Made by a program: the position numbers and the translations under genes. This document shows, in pieces, positions 34,096 through 47,690 of a stretch of 64,000 nt of DNA. The notes beneath the pieces were generated by a model, which was not told the DNA's origin, did no database searches, and saw only the letters and a list, made by a program, of their open reading frames with translations. Position 1 is the stretch's first letter, and every line of letters begins with the position of its first letter. The DNA is from Berberis thunbergii (taxonomy: Eukaryota; Streptophyta; Magnoliopsida; Ranunculales; Berberidaceae). Where the stretch lies: the NCBI GenBank assembly GCA_003290165.1, contig QNQO01007614.1:1-64000 (forward strand), in the 5' to 3' direction.

Positions 34096-36193
34096 AAAGC
34101 CTTGGGCATGGTTTGGTTAACCCTAAGGGGACAATGATGTAGACTTCAAGCATGGCTTAAAAATTAAATAAAATAGGTCAACCACCTTTTTTATTTTTTG
34201 AATATTTGACTTGAAATGTGAAATATTAAACCTAAAATCCTAAATTATTGAATCCTTGACTAAAACATTAAAACCTTAAATCCCAAAAATAATTTTTATT
34301 AAATCCTTGACCTATACTCTGAATCCAATTCGCTTCAGTCCCCGTCCATTGTGCAACTTATCCCTTATAATCAATTGTAAGTTTGATAGTATAGTTGACA
34401 CAATTATTCCATCGGATAGATAAAGTGGTGGTGTTTTGTTCTTCTTAGATATACATATCCCCATTGACTACCGCTAAATTTGCTTTGAACTCTCCCTAGT
34501 TTATGTTTGCTACTTTATGCCTTACTCAATTTGCTTATACTCAACCTTAATCAATCATTCAACTGTACGAAAAGGAGCAGAGATGTAGACTCACCAAAAT
34601 CAGACAAAACTAACCAACCTTTTTTTCTTTTTCTTTTCAACTCCAAAATATGATAAATATGGGAAAAATAGTTAAGCAGATTGAGTTAGCTAAACTATAG
34701 AGAGATTTTATACTGAGCATAAGTCCATTTTCTATTAAAATTGCATTCATAATAAAATACAATAATGCAATCTAAAGGCACTTCTTAGATTTGGAGACAA
34801 TGTACACGTCATACTAAATTATTACATGCTTAAATTAAATTAAAAGTATAAATTAGTTTGTGTGCACTGAACCCTCCAAATGCGGTTCCACACAAGGATT
34901 GTGATTTTGTTTTTCGAGTTAATTTCGGTCTCCTAACTTTAAGAAATATTTTGAGAATTTTTTTTTTTGATTTGTAAATAAAAACGTAAAATTTTTGCGG
35001 ATACATGAAACATATATAATAAAATTCAAAGGTGCAAGTAAATATACATGAAAATATGTGAAAAAATAAAATGCAAGTAAATAAACCTATTAAACTCATT
35101 AAATGTATCCTAAATACCAAATATTTCTTAAATTCATGACATAATTCACCATGGAATACTGATTTGGGTGGACTGAATATATCTAAACTTTGTTCGATAA
35201 ATCGAGGTCGCGAGATCGGGCAAAGAAGCCGATGAGGCGGAACACGGTGGTGATGCTAGTGCTAAGTTTCATCATGGAAAGGAAAATGGGTCAACAAGAG
35301 TTTTGTGGTGGTGGAGTTTTATGTAATTAACACTCTTCTGCTATCTACACCTACATAAGATGGGGTGGGATGGGTGTGCATAGCAGAAGAGGGTAGTAGT
35401 GATCGAAAGTTGGGGTGCAAATAGTAACACACACACCAAACTCAATCCGATTTTGGAGGAAAGAGTAATGGAAAGTCTTTCACGCATTTCTTGTTTTTTT
35501 TCGCTGCTATAAAACTCACGAAAAAACTCAGTTTCATACAGCTATTGCCATGTTCATCATCATTTTCTTTTTCTTCTTCAAATAAGGGGACTTTTTTAAA
35601 GCCTACAAGAAGCTCTTCTGACAAGAGGAGACAAAATTTGAGAAGCTTGGCTGAAACTCCCATTTGAGCTCTTTCGCGACATCATTTCAAGATTACCCAT
35701 CAAACCCTTTGCGATTTCCAGGTGCGTATGCAATATAGAGATTCTAGATCGATGTATTGAAACTCGAGAGGAGGATGGATTGAGGAGGAAGAAGAATACT
35801 AGTTTTTTTTTTCGCAAAATCCTCAAAATTATGGATGAAGTTTTCGAATTTATCAAAATTTCCTGTCGAAAAAGTAGAGATTTCAATTTCACAACTTCTT
35901 TTTTTCGTAAGGTAAAAAAAAATATTTTTTCGTGAAATCTCACGATATCTCAATCCATGGTTCCACATAAAACCAACGAGGATGAGTTCAAGAGCTAATG
36001 TGCAATATCATCTCACCAAATACCCTTTACCAATACATTCAAACTTTTGGATGTTTAAAAGTATATAATTTGGTAAAAGAAATTCAATTTTTCAAGAAAT
36101 TTTATTGGCAAATATATTCAAAACTTCCCGAACTCTAAACATAATCAAAATCTAGTAGGTTAACAGAAAGGGTAGTGGAGAGTGAAACAATAT
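34096..36193. other. Unassigned sequence between telomere-like array and Tat element B
   Basis: The first 200 bp keep scattered CCTAAA words and probably continue the array. Beyond that the sequence is AT-rich with no supported gene. Minus-strand frames at 34830-35120 and 35440-35970 are rich in Phe, Lys and Ser and show no domain. Confidence 0.4.
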
Positions 36194-36748
36194 TGATGAT
36201 ACATCAAAATAGACTATCACTGAAGCCATACATGTCGCAGAAAGCCCCCATCACGAGGATCTAATGTCCCATCTATTGGGCCAGCTCGTAAGACCCAAGA
36301 AGATTAAAGCCAACCATAGAGGCCCACTATAAGAAGACAATCAAAACAAAAATCCAGGTCCGAACGAATCAAAGTCCAAATCCAGGTCTGACGCGAGTTC
36401 TCTCATAAAAAAGAGGAACGTTCCACAAAAAAAAGTCATTGAGGGAGTTACGCCTCCACGGACGCATATCCATAAAGGAGGAAACTATTACGAGAAACAT
36501 CTCATGTTATTGCATCTCACATGCTTAAGTCATGCAGAGAATTAACCGCGACCATTATAAAAGGTAAAATGAACATTTGACAAATGTATGCAACTTTAAC
36601 TGAGTTTTGTCCAGATTTACTTCCTTCTTCAAACAGAGTCGCTAACTTAAGCATCGGAGTGCCTTTGGCCACCAAAAAGGTGGTATTTGGTAGTCTAACA
36701 TCTGTTTTGTAGGTCAAACTCATAGGAGGACGAGATTTGGACGCATCA
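36194..36748 (+). repeat. Tat B LTR 1
   Basis: Starts TGATGATACATC and ends GCATCA. Shares long blocks with 52828-53418, including CCCATCTATTGGGC, CGTAAGACCCAAGAAGATT and TGCAACTTTAACTGAGTTTT. About 555 bp. Confidence 0.85.
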
Positions 36749-36849
36749 GTTTGGCGCCGCCCGTGGGAAACGACAAGTTTCCTTTCTAAAAAGAAGATCT
36801 ACATTGACAAAGTTCACCAAAAATCTGATAAACTATCAACAAGCTGTCA

Positions 36850-37525
36850 GAACAAATGACACACCCTACATATCCTTAACCCGACAACGATAACAATAAC
36901 TCTCCTACTGGCGACAATGTATCACAAGCAACTTGTGAACAAGTCGTAGCCCAAATCGTCTAGCTAATGGCACCTGACAATCAAGATCCACAACAAGCAA
37001 TAGCCCAGACAACCCAGACATCTAGTGACGCTGCCACTGATCCTCGGATAGACCTGTTTATGGTCCAGATGAACTACATGACAAAAATTTTGGAAAAACT
37101 CACCCAGGAGCACATTTAGCTAGCTGATCCAGTCCAGGCATTGCCCCAACAAAATTTCTTCAACCGAACTCAAGGGAGTGACAAAGTTCCAGCAGAACCA
37201 ACAGGGAAACCTCGAGAAAATTAAATTCCTTTAGGGCAAGACTCCACAGTGTGACGGAACGCTTGCTGAAATCCCATTCAAAATCGAAATCACTGATCCC
37301 AACGTATTATAAGAATTAGCCAACCTGCCATTCTCTGACGCATTCATGATGACTCTCATGTCGAAAAAGTTCATTCCACCAAAGTTCTAAGTATATGATG
37401 GTACCACCGACCCAACAGATTATCCGAGACACTTCCACCACATGATGGCATTAAAGGAGACGACATAGTCGATCTTGTGCAAAATATTTTCGACTAGCCT
37501 TACCTCCACAGTAATGAGTTGGTTC
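36850..37525 (+). pseudogene. Tat B gag fragment, copy 1
   Basis: Contains a YDGTTDPTDYPRHFHHMM segment (about 37393-37446), the conserved start of the plant retrotransposon gag domain. It is preceded by a Gln/Thr/Asp-rich leader. In-frame stops occur throughout. Cut off at the Athila junction. Confidence 0.7.
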
Positions 37526-38062
37526 TTAGATTCAAATTTTATCAATATTCAAAGCATGTGCTAACATATATTGAGCTTGAACTTTGATTAAGTGTGCCCT
37601 AAAAAGACACCTAATGTTTGTTAAGAGTTTATTTGTTTGAGATAAATTTTTCATGCTTGACAGAAACTTGATATGATTGGAATTGGATTTTAATGATCAC
37701 ATCTTCAGTGTAAGCAAGGGATCCTAATCCCTAAAGCTTCTCGTTTATAATTTCAGCAATTTAGATTTAAATATATTTGCTAACTCATCGGTGAGTCCAA
37801 CCCCCACAAAATCCATCTCATCCATCTTTTCCTTTTATTTTATTTTTCTTATTTTCAATTTATTTTTAGTTTAGTTTTAAAAACATTGTAACCCCATTTT
37901 TCTGTAAATTAGTTTAGATAAATTCTAAAATTTAATTGCATCCACTTTCCTCGTGGGATCGACCCGTATTTGTCGTTGTCTATCAGTTAGACATCGTGCA
38001 CTTGCGATTATTACAAGTGGGTCAAATTAGCTTGTTTATTTAGGCCGGTTAATCTCGCAACA
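37526..38062 (+). repeat. Athila LTR fragment, left, 5'-truncated
   Basis: Matches the reverse complement of 46147-46690 almost continuously, for example TTTCCTCGTGGGATCGACCC and CATCCATC-rich stretches. It lacks about 1 kb of the LTR's 5' part. Ends CAACA. Confidence 0.85.
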
Positions 38063-38064
38063 AG

Positions 38065-38085
38065 TTTTTGGGGCCGTTGCCAGGG
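38065..38085 (+). other. Athila primer-binding site, left
   Basis: TTTTTGGGGCCGTTGCCAGGG, a slightly mutated version of the Athila consensus TTTTTGGCGCCGTTGCCGGG, just inside the LTR end. Confidence 0.75.
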
Positions 38086-39456
38086 AAGGTAGCAATGTAA
38101 TTGAATTTAAGATTTATTTTTTACTAATTAAAAAAATTTTTAGAAAAAAAACAAAATTTTATTTTTATTTTTATTTTGTTAAGTTCTTTTTACACTCATT
38201 TCGTGTTATTTGTTTGATTTTGCAGAATACACGCTTCTCGAGGAAATTGGACAATCCTGCAAACATCAAGCAAATTTTTATTTTAATTTAAAATTTTTTT
38301 ATTTTGTGAGGAGAGTTTTAATTTTATTTTTACCTCATTTTACAAGTGTGTGGTGTAATAATTTTTATAAACTCTATTGTTTTCAATTTTTAATTGCCTA
38401 AAAAAAACCCAAAATTTTCCAAGTCAAAAGAAATTATAGGGAAACAATTTTAATTGTTACCCAATAATCTTTTATGATTTAGAAATTTGACTTCTAAGAC
38501 CAAGACCAGTAATTTGATTGCATATGCTTGTGTGCTGATTGAAACGGATAAAAAGTAGGAAATTTTTTTTAATTGTGCTAACTTTTTATGCAGAACGGAA
38601 TACACATATTGTAAGTACTTTTATGACACGCAATGTATTAGCGACTCGGGTGCTTTGTGTAATTGTTTGAAATTGTGTGATTGGTTGTTTAATTTCTGTA
38701 ATTGTGGATGCTAAATTTTAGTAATTCATAATAAGCAGACCCAACTTCTAAATAGAAACTGGTGGGACTTGATATCCCCACCTCATCACTCCAACTGCAT
38801 GCAATCAATAGCCAAACATAATTAAAATCAGTTAGCAAGTTAGATAGAGCCATATTTAGGCACGGTGTTCATAGGACAACCAAGACCAAGGTGAATCCAA
38901 TAATTTTTGTGTTGGCCAAAGCTAAAAGTGATGATGGGTTTAATCATTCAATGAACTCTGAGAGGCCACTGCCACAAGGGTAATTTACCCGGTACGCCTA
39001 GTCATAAGTAAGCTACGATCCACAAGAAGAATTGGTGTAACTAACAGTTTTGGGTTAGGAACACAAGCCTCAAGTGTACATTTAACATCACATCGTTCTC
39101 ACATCTATTGGCTTACAGAGTGGTAGCACAAGGAAATACTTAATTGGACCATTGTGACCTTCTTCTCTTGTGCGATAATCTGGTTTCTTTGAAACAAAAC
39201 TCCAGCCTACTGATTTTAAACTTTGTGGTGTAAAAGTATACATCCATAGGATCATCTTGTATCACCCATTGCTCTGATATAAAGATTACATAAGAAATAA
39301 TTTGTTTCCCAAAGATAAAAAGATAATTAATCTAAAAAACATTGATTGCTTAGGGATGCATTTTTTCTTGTCCATCAATTGGTTGTTGATTGTGTTTGAG
39401 GCTGTGCGTGATTTTTTTAAGGTTAGTGAACATTTCAAACCTCACTTGGTGTAGAT

Positions 39457-41858
39457 TTGTTTATGCGTATTTGGGAACGAGATTCGAGAGGTAGACTAAT
39501 TCGAGAGGATCCTGTAGAGTTGTCTCAAGTCGCCATTGACCTTCTAGAATCTTTTTCCTTGTCGAGTGAGACCACTGAAATGGTTGGGGAGAGAGCATTT
39601 AAGGATTATTTCTCTCCACGTTCCAATAACACCCCATCTTGCATTGTCTTACTCGAGACCACTACAAGTAGCTTTGAGCTAAAACCATCAATTATCTACC
39701 TTTTGCCTTCCTTTTATGGTCTAGAAAAAAAGGAACCCTATCTTCATGTCAAAGAGTTTCTTGACATTTGTGCTACTCTGAAATATCCCAATTTTTCTAA
39801 CGATTCAGTTCGTCTTAGGCTGTTCCCCTTTTCTTTAAAAGATAAGGCTTAAACTCCTTAGAAACTAGAACCATCGACACTTGGGATGCCCTATCAGGAA
39901 AATTTTTGACAAAATATTTTCCTATTCATAAAACAAATTCCATCTGAAGAGATATATCTAATTTTCAACAGAAACAAGGTGAGCATTTCTATGAATGTTG
40001 GGAAAGATTCAATGAACTCATTGCTAGGTGTTCCCATCACGGCTTTGAAAAGTGGCGCTTGGTTCAATACTTTCAAGACGTGTTAACCCCTCAAAACCAT
40101 CGATTGATTGATGCCACTAGTGGTGGGTCACTTATGAAGATGAGTGCTAATGAGATTTGGGAATTCTTTGAAGCTATTTCTAAAAATTCTCAACAATGGG
40201 ATTAATCAAGAAAATACTCGGATAGGCAAAAAGGTGATTTGTATGAAGTAAGGGATACATCATCTACTCCTCATATTCCTCATTCTTCAAGGTTGAAAGC
40301 AGTTGTAAAGACAATGGCACAAAAGATTGATGCATATCTGGAAAAGTCTCAGCCATCAGTCCAAACCAATGTTCCAGCCGAGGTTTGTGCTGCATGTTCA
40401 AGTTCTAGTCATTCCACATCAGACTGTCACTTGAAAAATGAGTACCCTGCTTATTTTGCTGAGCAAGTCAATGCATTCAATACCTTTAGGCAATCTGGTT
40501 ATAATCCACACTCAAATTTTTACAATCCAGGTTTAGCCAAACACCCTAATCTCTCTTGGGCCCATGGTCAACATCAAGGAGGCCCAGTTGTTATCCCTCA
40601 AGCTCCTTGAGCTCCAATTCCTGCTAATAGGCCTCAATTCAATCAAGATGTATCTCCGTCTAACACTCAGAGTTTACAGGATACATTGAACCAATTTATG
40701 CATAGAACAACAACCATGCTCGAACATAACTCTCAAGCTATCACCGAACTAAGAGCTACTTCTCAACAACAATCTCAAGCCATCCAAAAACTTGAGATGA
40801 CTATGAGTCAAATAGCAAAATCCTTTCCTGAAAGAGAAGTAGGAAGATTCTCTGGTCAACCCATTCAAAATCCTAAGGGCCAATTCGAAATAGGCAGTAC
40901 ATCTCAGCCACACAATGAAGATGTCAAATCTATCCTAACCCTTAGGAGTGGAAAACAAGTTGACAACCAAATTAGAATGCCTAATTTGATTGATCCTGAA
41001 TCCCAATCCATGCCAAAGCAAGTCACACCTCCATCTGATAAGGAGGCTGATAAAGCCTCATCTTCTCAAAAGGATCATCATCTTGACTCTGATCCCACCA
41101 AGGCATCCTATATGCCTAGAACACCATTTCCATCGCGGTTAGTTCCGGCGAAGAAAGGAACAAATGCCAACGATATAATGGAAATTTTTAAACAAGTTCA
41201 AATCAATATTCCATTACTCAAGGCCATTAAGCAAGTTCCCTCTTATGCCAAGTTTTTGAAGGATTTGTGTACACAAAAGCGAAAACTGAATGTGCACAAA
41301 AGAGCCTTCCTAATTGAGCAAGTCAGCTCCATCTTTCAACACAAAACCCCACCTAAGTACAGGGATCCTGGTTGCCTGACTATTTCATGTGTGATTGGTG
41401 ATCATATGATTGGGAAGGCATTGTTAGATTTAGGGGCAAGTGTTAATCTATTGCCATATTCAGTATATGTGCAATTGGGTCTTGGTGAGTTGAAACCAAC
41501 TCAAGTAACATTGCAATTGGTAGACAGGTCTGTCCGAGTCCCCCACGGTGTGATAGAGGATGTGATCATTAAGGTTGAAAATTTTTATTTCCATGTGGAC
41601 TTCATAGTCCTTGACACACAACCTGTTCACAATCCCTCTAGTCACATTCCAATTATTTTGGATCTTCCATTTTTGGCCACATCTAATGCTATCATTAACT
41701 GCCGAAATGGAATAATGAAATTATCATTTGGTAACATGACCTTCGAACTCAACGTATTCAATGTAAGTCAACAACCTCCCGAGTCTGAGGATTCCTTTGA
41801 GGTTAACATGATTGAGAGTTTGGTGAAACATTCATTTCCTCAGTTTAATGATCCTTAA
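39457..41858 (+). pseudogene. Athila gag and aspartic protease, broken
   Basis: Gag opens near 39457. Conserved pieces are LLPSFYGLEKKEPYLHVKEF, VRLRLFPFSLKDKA and, after a stop and frameshift, FYECWERFNELIARCSHHGF. A knuckle-like CAACSSSSHSTSDC lies in 40239-40610. From 40686 an open frame of 390 codons runs through coiled-coil-like Gln-rich sequence to the protease, with KALLDLGASVNLLPYSVY holding the DLGA active site (about 41420-41470), and ends at 41858. Internal stops at 39850, 40205 and 40608 make it non-functional. Confidence 0.85.
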
Positions 41859-42149
41859 GAGGTTTGTTTGACTCATTTTAATTTAGACTTCAATATTAAT
41901 GATTCCATCAAGGAAGTCAATGCTTTGCTTGACTCTACCCCTATAATGGAAACCAGTTATAAATGGAAGCCTAGGGTGGAACCTCTTCCACTCAGTGAGT
42001 CAAAACAAGTCCCTTTCGTTGAAAAACCACCCAAGCTGCTCGACCTAAAAGTATTATCTAACAACCTCAAGTATGCATTTTTAGGTGTTGACAATACCTT
42101 ACCTGTTATTATTTCATCTATATTGACTGAAGAATAGGAAGGAAAATTG

Positions 42150-42843
42150 TTAGATGTTTTAAAAGAACATAAAACAACACTTGGGTGAACTATTGGGGAT
42201 ATTAAAGGAATAAGTCCAATCGTTTGCATGCATCGCATTCATATCAAAGATAATGCCAAAGTATCGCGTGAAATGCAACGTAGACTTAATCCTAATCTAA
42301 AGGAAGTTGTCCGAGCCGAAGTGCTCAAATTGTTGGATGTGGGTATAATTTACCCAATTTCGGATAGTCCTTGGGTCAGTCCTGTTTAAGTTGTCCCAAA
42401 AAGTCAGGGGTAACGGTAATCAAGAATGACAAGAATGAATTAGTACCAACCCGCATGACCACGGGGTGGCGAGTAAGTATTGATTACCGTAAGTTGAACT
42501 TGGTCACAAGGAAGGATCACTTTCCTCTTCTTTTCATTGATCAGATGCTTGAAAGGTTAGCCGGACATGATTACTACTGTTTTCTTGATGGGTATTCCGA
42601 TTATTACCAAATCCCCATTGCACCCAAGGATCAAGAGAAGACCACATTCGCTTGTCCTTTTGGTACTTTTGCATATCGGAGAATGCCCTTTGGATTGTGT
42701 AACGCACCCGCTACTTTTCAACGGTGCATGCTTAGTGTTTTTTTCGATATGGTTGAGAGGTTCCTTGAGGTGTTTATGGATGATTTCTCAGTATTTGGTG
42801 ATTCATTTGATGAATGTCTACATCATTACTTTAGTGTTAAATA
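42150..42843 (+). pseudogene. Athila reverse transcriptase, broken
   Basis: Begins around ISPIVCMHRIHIKD and DVGIIYPISDSPWVSPV. After a stop it continues GWRVSIDYRKLN, HFPLLFIDQMLERLAGHDYY, FAYRRMPFGLCNAPATFQR and the active site VFMDDFSVFG. The order and spacing are those of Athila reverse transcriptase. A frameshift at about 42840 moves the rest to another frame. Confidence 0.9.
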
Positions 42844-43560
42844 GATGTGTGGAGAAAAATCTTGTCTTAAATTGGGAGAAATGTCATTTTATGGTACGAC
42901 AAGGCATTGTTCTTGGACATGTAGTTTCACACAAGGGAATTGAAGTCGACAAAGCCAAAATTGATTTGATTTTGAGTCTTCCGCCTCCAAAGACGGTTAA
43001 GGAAATTAGATCTTTCTAGGCCATGATGGATTTTATCAGAGATTCATCAAAGACTTTAGCAAAATCGCTCGTCCTTTATGCAATTTACTTGCTAAAGATG
43101 CAGTTTTTGTTTTTGATGAAGATTGTTTGAAAGCTTTTGAGAAGCTTAAACAATTATTGACTTCAGCTCCAATCATCCAATCTCCTAATTGGAACTTTCC
43201 CTTTGAGCTTATGTGTGATGCTTCCGAATTTGCACTCGGAGCTGTCCTAGGACAACAATTGGACAAAAAGCCACATGTCATTTATTACGCTAATAGAACT
43301 CTACAAGTCGCACAACTTAATTACTCCACCACTGAGAAAGAGTTATTAGCTGTAGTATTTGCTCTAGACAAATTTCGGTCTTAACTTATAGGATCCAAAG
43401 TAATTATTTTTACTGATCATGCGGTGTTGAAGGATCTTTTCTCTAAAAAAATGGTAAACCTCGCTTAATTCGATGGGTCCTATTGCTACAAGAGTTTGAT
43501 ATTGAAATTCGGGACAAGAAAGGTTCGAAAAACGTTGTAGCTGACCATTTATCTAGACTT
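42844..43560 (+). pseudogene. Athila reverse transcriptase end and RNase H, broken
   Basis: Continues with NWEKCHFMVRQGIVLGHVVS, then RNase H: LMCDASEFALGAVLGQ with a catalytic Asp, HVIYYANRTL and YSTTEKELLAVVFALDKFR with a catalytic Glu. Later come FTDHAV and VADHLSRL. The frames are split by several stops and shifts. Confidence 0.85.
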
Positions 43561-44939
43561 CTGGTGGAGTCATCTAGCGAATATTTACCATTGAATGAGT
43601 CATTTCTTGATGAACAATTATTTGTTCTCTCCCAATTACCTTGGTATGCAGATATCGTGAACTATCTTGTTACAGGTCAACTTCCTTTTAAGTGGTCTAA
43701 ACAAGATAGATCCAAATTTCTTTCTGATGTTAGACATTTCTTCTGGGATGATCCATACTTGTTCAAGTATTGTCCTGATCAGGTTATCAGGAGATGTGTT
43801 CCTGAGAGTGAATTTCACAGCATCATCTCATTTTTTCATGAGCAAGCTTGTGGTGGTCATTTTAGCTCTAGAAATATAGCTGCAAAAGTTTTGCAGAGTG
43901 GTTTTAATTGGCCTACCCTTTTTCGAGATACTCATGCATTTTGCACCACTTGTGATCGATGCCAATGAATGGGTTCCATTTCTCGTCGCAACATGATGCC
44001 CCTTACTAATATTCTTGTGGTTGAAATTTTTGATGTTTGGGGTATTGATTTCATGGGACCATTCCCGCCTTCGTTTGGCAATATTTTCATTCTTGTTGCT
44101 GTGGATTATGTGTCCAAATGGGTAGAAGCGATACCATGTAAAACCAATGACCACAGGGTTGTGGTAAGATTCTTGAAAGATAATATCTTTTCTCGTTTTG
44201 GTATTCCGTGTAACATTATAAGTGACGGTGGTTCTCATTTTTGCAATAGACCGTTCGAGCTATTAGTAAAAAAAATACTCCATCACTCATAAAGTTGACA
44301 CCCCTTATCATCCACAAACAAGTGGGCAAGTTGAGATTTCCAATCGGGAGATTAAAAACATTCTAGAGAAGATAGTCAGACCAGATCGTAAAGATTGGTC
44401 TCATTGTCTAAGTGATGCTCTCTGGGCTTATAGAACAACATTTAAGACCCCGATTGGAATGTCTCCATATATGCTTGTTTTTGGAAAAACATGTCATTTG
44501 CCTGGAATTGGAACATCGTGCATATTGGGCCATCAAGACGCTCAATTTTGATATGGTCAAGGGTGGATCGCATCGTAAGCTTCAACTTAATGAGTTGGAA
44601 GAGATCCGAAATGATGCGTACCACAATGCCAAAATCTAAAAAGAAAGAACGAAGATATTTCATGATAAATCCATTCTTCGTGAGTCCTTTGAACTGTCTC
44701 AAAAAGTTTTGTTGTTCAACTCTCGGTTACGATTTTTTCCTGGAAAGTTGAGATCTCAGTGGTCTGGACCTTATATTGTGAAAGTAGTGTTCCCACATGG
44801 AGCTGTGGAGATCGTTAACCCTAAGGATGGCCATGTATTTAAGGTAAATGGTCAACGACTTAAGCCATTCTTAGAGTTACTTCGATTAGAAGTCGAGGTT
44901 AATGTGATTCTATTAGAGGACCATGTGTATCAGAATTGA
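43560..44939 (+). pseudogene. Athila integrase, broken
   Basis: The HHCC finger is visible: H in [10 protein letters not shown], then [10 protein letters not shown] stop follows at 43966-43968. The core has [16 protein letters not shown] (first catalytic Asp), [10 protein letters not shown] (second Asp) and, after a frameshift, [20 protein letters not shown] with the catalytic Glu region. The end has LRSQWSGPYIVKVVFPHGA and VNGQRLKPFLE. This completes pol in Athila order. Confidence 0.88.
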
Positions 44940-46120
44940 GGATCTTTTGGGTTTTGTCGAGTTGATGACGTTAAACCAAGCGCTACTCGGAGGCAGCCCA
45001 CCTTTTGTTGTAAGAGTGCATGTTGAGTGTATATTTTATCTATTTCTATCAACTAATCCACAATTCTTTTGTCTCTGAGCTCTCATTGGTGGATTACTTG
45101 TGAAAATTGGTAAAATCTTCACCGCGGTAATACTGTTCTAACCTCCTCTCATGTACTTATTTCATTAATTTGTCAGAATTATTTTGTTAAACATTTAGGA
45201 CAATGTTTGGATTAGGTTTGGGGGTAGGGTTCATGTGTCGGTGAATTTTTCATGGTGTTTTCTTTTCTTATTGTTAAAAAAAATTTTGTGCTTTTCTGTC
45301 AAGGAACTTGGTCTTTTGCAATTATGAAAATGGATTTTAAATGTTTTATACTCAAGAAAATGCAAGCCAACTTGACATATTGGTATATTGATAAAGACTG
45401 AAAGTTTAGTAAGATCCTTAAGTTAGATCTAGTTCATAAGATTTTTTAACTCGATTATGTTTGCACCATGAGCCACGTTAGCATAACTTGAAGTTGATGA
45501 GTGAAGTATATACTAGAAAACCTTAGAATAATAGTGGAGACTTAACCCTGAAAGTTTTGAATCTTTCTATACATAAACTCTGATTTTTCTTGAGTCCGTA
45601 TTATCTCGTTGATGATCTTATTATTCTCATTTTTTCGATCAATTGCTTTGGGAATGATATCAAAATTGAATTATTACACTAGAACTTCTTGGCTTATTCA
45701 ATTGAGATGTCATAATACTGACCCGAATTTAGGAAATGATCTAGGCATTTTTTTTCCTTTTATTTCTTTAGACCATTAACTAGCATTTTAACTTACCCAT
45801 AACATTAACCTTTTTGCAGCCTTTTGAGCCTTAGAATAACTTTTATTTGTTAACCCATTAACCTTTACCCAACTTTTCTGGGAATGTGTATGGATGAATA
45901 TAATTGGTGTAAAAAGGGCATTAAAGAGCAAAATATGAGATATTTCAAAAATATTCTATGTGAAAATAAAATAAAATGATTCTTTAATGAGGATAAAGAT
46001 GAGAATGAAGAAAAAAATTGATGGTGCGCAACATTGGTTTATTCTTGACAGCCCTAATTGTTAGTTGAATGTGTGTATACATTCCTAGAAATTTTTGTTA
46101 GAATCCTTTGACATTCCTTA
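44940..46120 (+). other. Athila 3' noncoding region
   Basis: Starts with GACGTTAAACCAAGCGCTAC and GGAGGCAGCCCACC, words that follow pol in plant Athila elements. No env-like frame is present. Confidence 0.6.
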
Positions 46121-46123
46121 TTA

Positions 46124-46144
46124 ACCCGGCAACGGCGCCAAAAA
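46124..46144 (-). other. Athila primer-binding site, right, inverted
   Basis: The minus strand reads TTTTTGGCGCCGTTGCCGGG, better preserved than the left site and pointing the other way. It directly adjoins the inverted LTR. Confidence 0.85.
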
Positions 46145-46146
46145 CA

Positions 46147-47690
46147 TGTTGGAGATTTTATTAACCTAAATTAATAAGCTAATAAACCTACTTGTAATAA
46201 CCGCAAGTGCACGGTGTCTAACTAGTAGACAACGACAAGTACGGGTCGATCCCACGAGGAAAGTGGATGCAATTAAATTTTAGAATTTATCTAAACTAAT
46301 TTACAGAAAAATGGGGTTACAGTGTTTTTAAAACTAAACTAAAAAAAATAAAAAAAATTAAAATAAATAAAAGGAAAAGATGGATGAGATGGATTTTGTG
46401 GGGTTTGGACTCACCGATGAGTTAGCAAATATATTTAAATCTAAATTTCTGAAATTATAAATGAGAAGCTTTAGGAACGAGGATCCTTTGCTTACACCAA
46501 AGATGTGATCATTAAAATCCAATTCCAATCATATAAAGTTTCTATCAAACATGAACAATTTATCTCAAGCAAATAAACTCTTAACAAACATTAAGTGTCT
46601 TTTTAGGGCACACTTAATCAAAGTTCAAGTTCAATATTTGTTAGCACATGCTTTGAATGTTGATAAAATGTGAATATAACTACCAAACATATCAAGTTTT
46701 AATCGAACATGAAAGATGAAAGCAATTTATCAAATTTCTGAAATAAAATTGTAATTAACAATTAAGCATTTAAGTCAGTAAAATAAATTATACAACCCTT
46801 TTGGTTTGTTGCCGCCTTGGTGCAGTGGTACTCAGCAGATCAGCAGGTTGCAAACAACACCAGGTCCAATGGGGTGGTACATCAGATTTCCAGGATGTCA
46901 ATAACGTTAGGCCATGCCCAGCCGGGGTGCTCTTATGATTCACTGGGTGCCAGTAGAGCTTCTCTTTCTTATGTGGTCGTACACGGTTAAAAGGTGGGGT
47001 GTAGATAGCACCCCAACCTTTCTTCTTCGATTTGAACAGAGAGAGGCAGGAAACTCCAGCAAAGCAGGAGCACTGGATGTTGGAGAGAGGTTCGACCAGC
47101 TGCTGCGCGTGCTGTCTGGCGTGTGTGTTGGCGCATGAACTCTCCGGAGGTGGTGATGGTGCTTATGGCGTTGACAGGGAAGGTGGCGGAGGGACAGATG
47201 GTCTGGACAAAGAGGGAGTGAGAGATGGATGGTGATGAGATGGGTGTGATGAAAATCACTTTGTGAAGGAATGAGGATTTGTTTTTGGCTATTGAGGCTT
47301 GATTCCCTTATCCTCCTCCCCTTTCACATTCATTTTCTATTGTATTTATAGATAATGAACAAAATGAATAGAAATGAGATAAATGGATGATTCATGGAGT
47401 GAATCAAGGTAAAATCAAATCTGAATATGGGATAAATGGGAGAATATTCTCTGGGATTGAGTTTATGGGCTTGGTTTTGAGTTTAGGTTATGGGCTTAGG
47501 CTATTTTCACCTCCACTTCCTCTGAAGTCACCGTCTGTGATTTATTCATTGCATTTTTATTTGATTTCTTCGTTATTGCTCTGAATTCTACAAAAGCATA
47601 AAAATTAATAATTAATTTAAAATAAAATAAAACAAGGATTAACAAAATATAATAGGAGGTAAAAATGTTATAATTATGTGATTATTTACA
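46147..47690 (-). repeat. Athila LTR, right, inverted
   Basis: About 1.54 kb. On the minus strand it starts TGTAAATAATCAC (47690) and ends CCAACA (46147). Its inner 540 bp match 37526-38062 in reverse complement. The adjoining TGAAG (47691-47695) is also present at the uninterrupted site in Tat copy 2 (near 55168), so 47690 is a genuine element end. Confidence 0.8.

Larger units (their letters stand above)
37526..47690 (+). mobile_element. Athila-lineage Ty3/gypsy element with inverted LTRs
   Basis: The interior (38063-46120) reads gag, protease, reverse transcriptase, RNase H, integrase on the plus strand and is clearly Athila type. The left LTR fragment (37526-38062) and its primer site face right as expected. 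The right LTR (46147-47690) and its primer site face left, so the two LTRs are inverted to each other. Frames are broken by many stops. No env-like ORF was found between 44940 and 46120. Confidence 0.85.
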
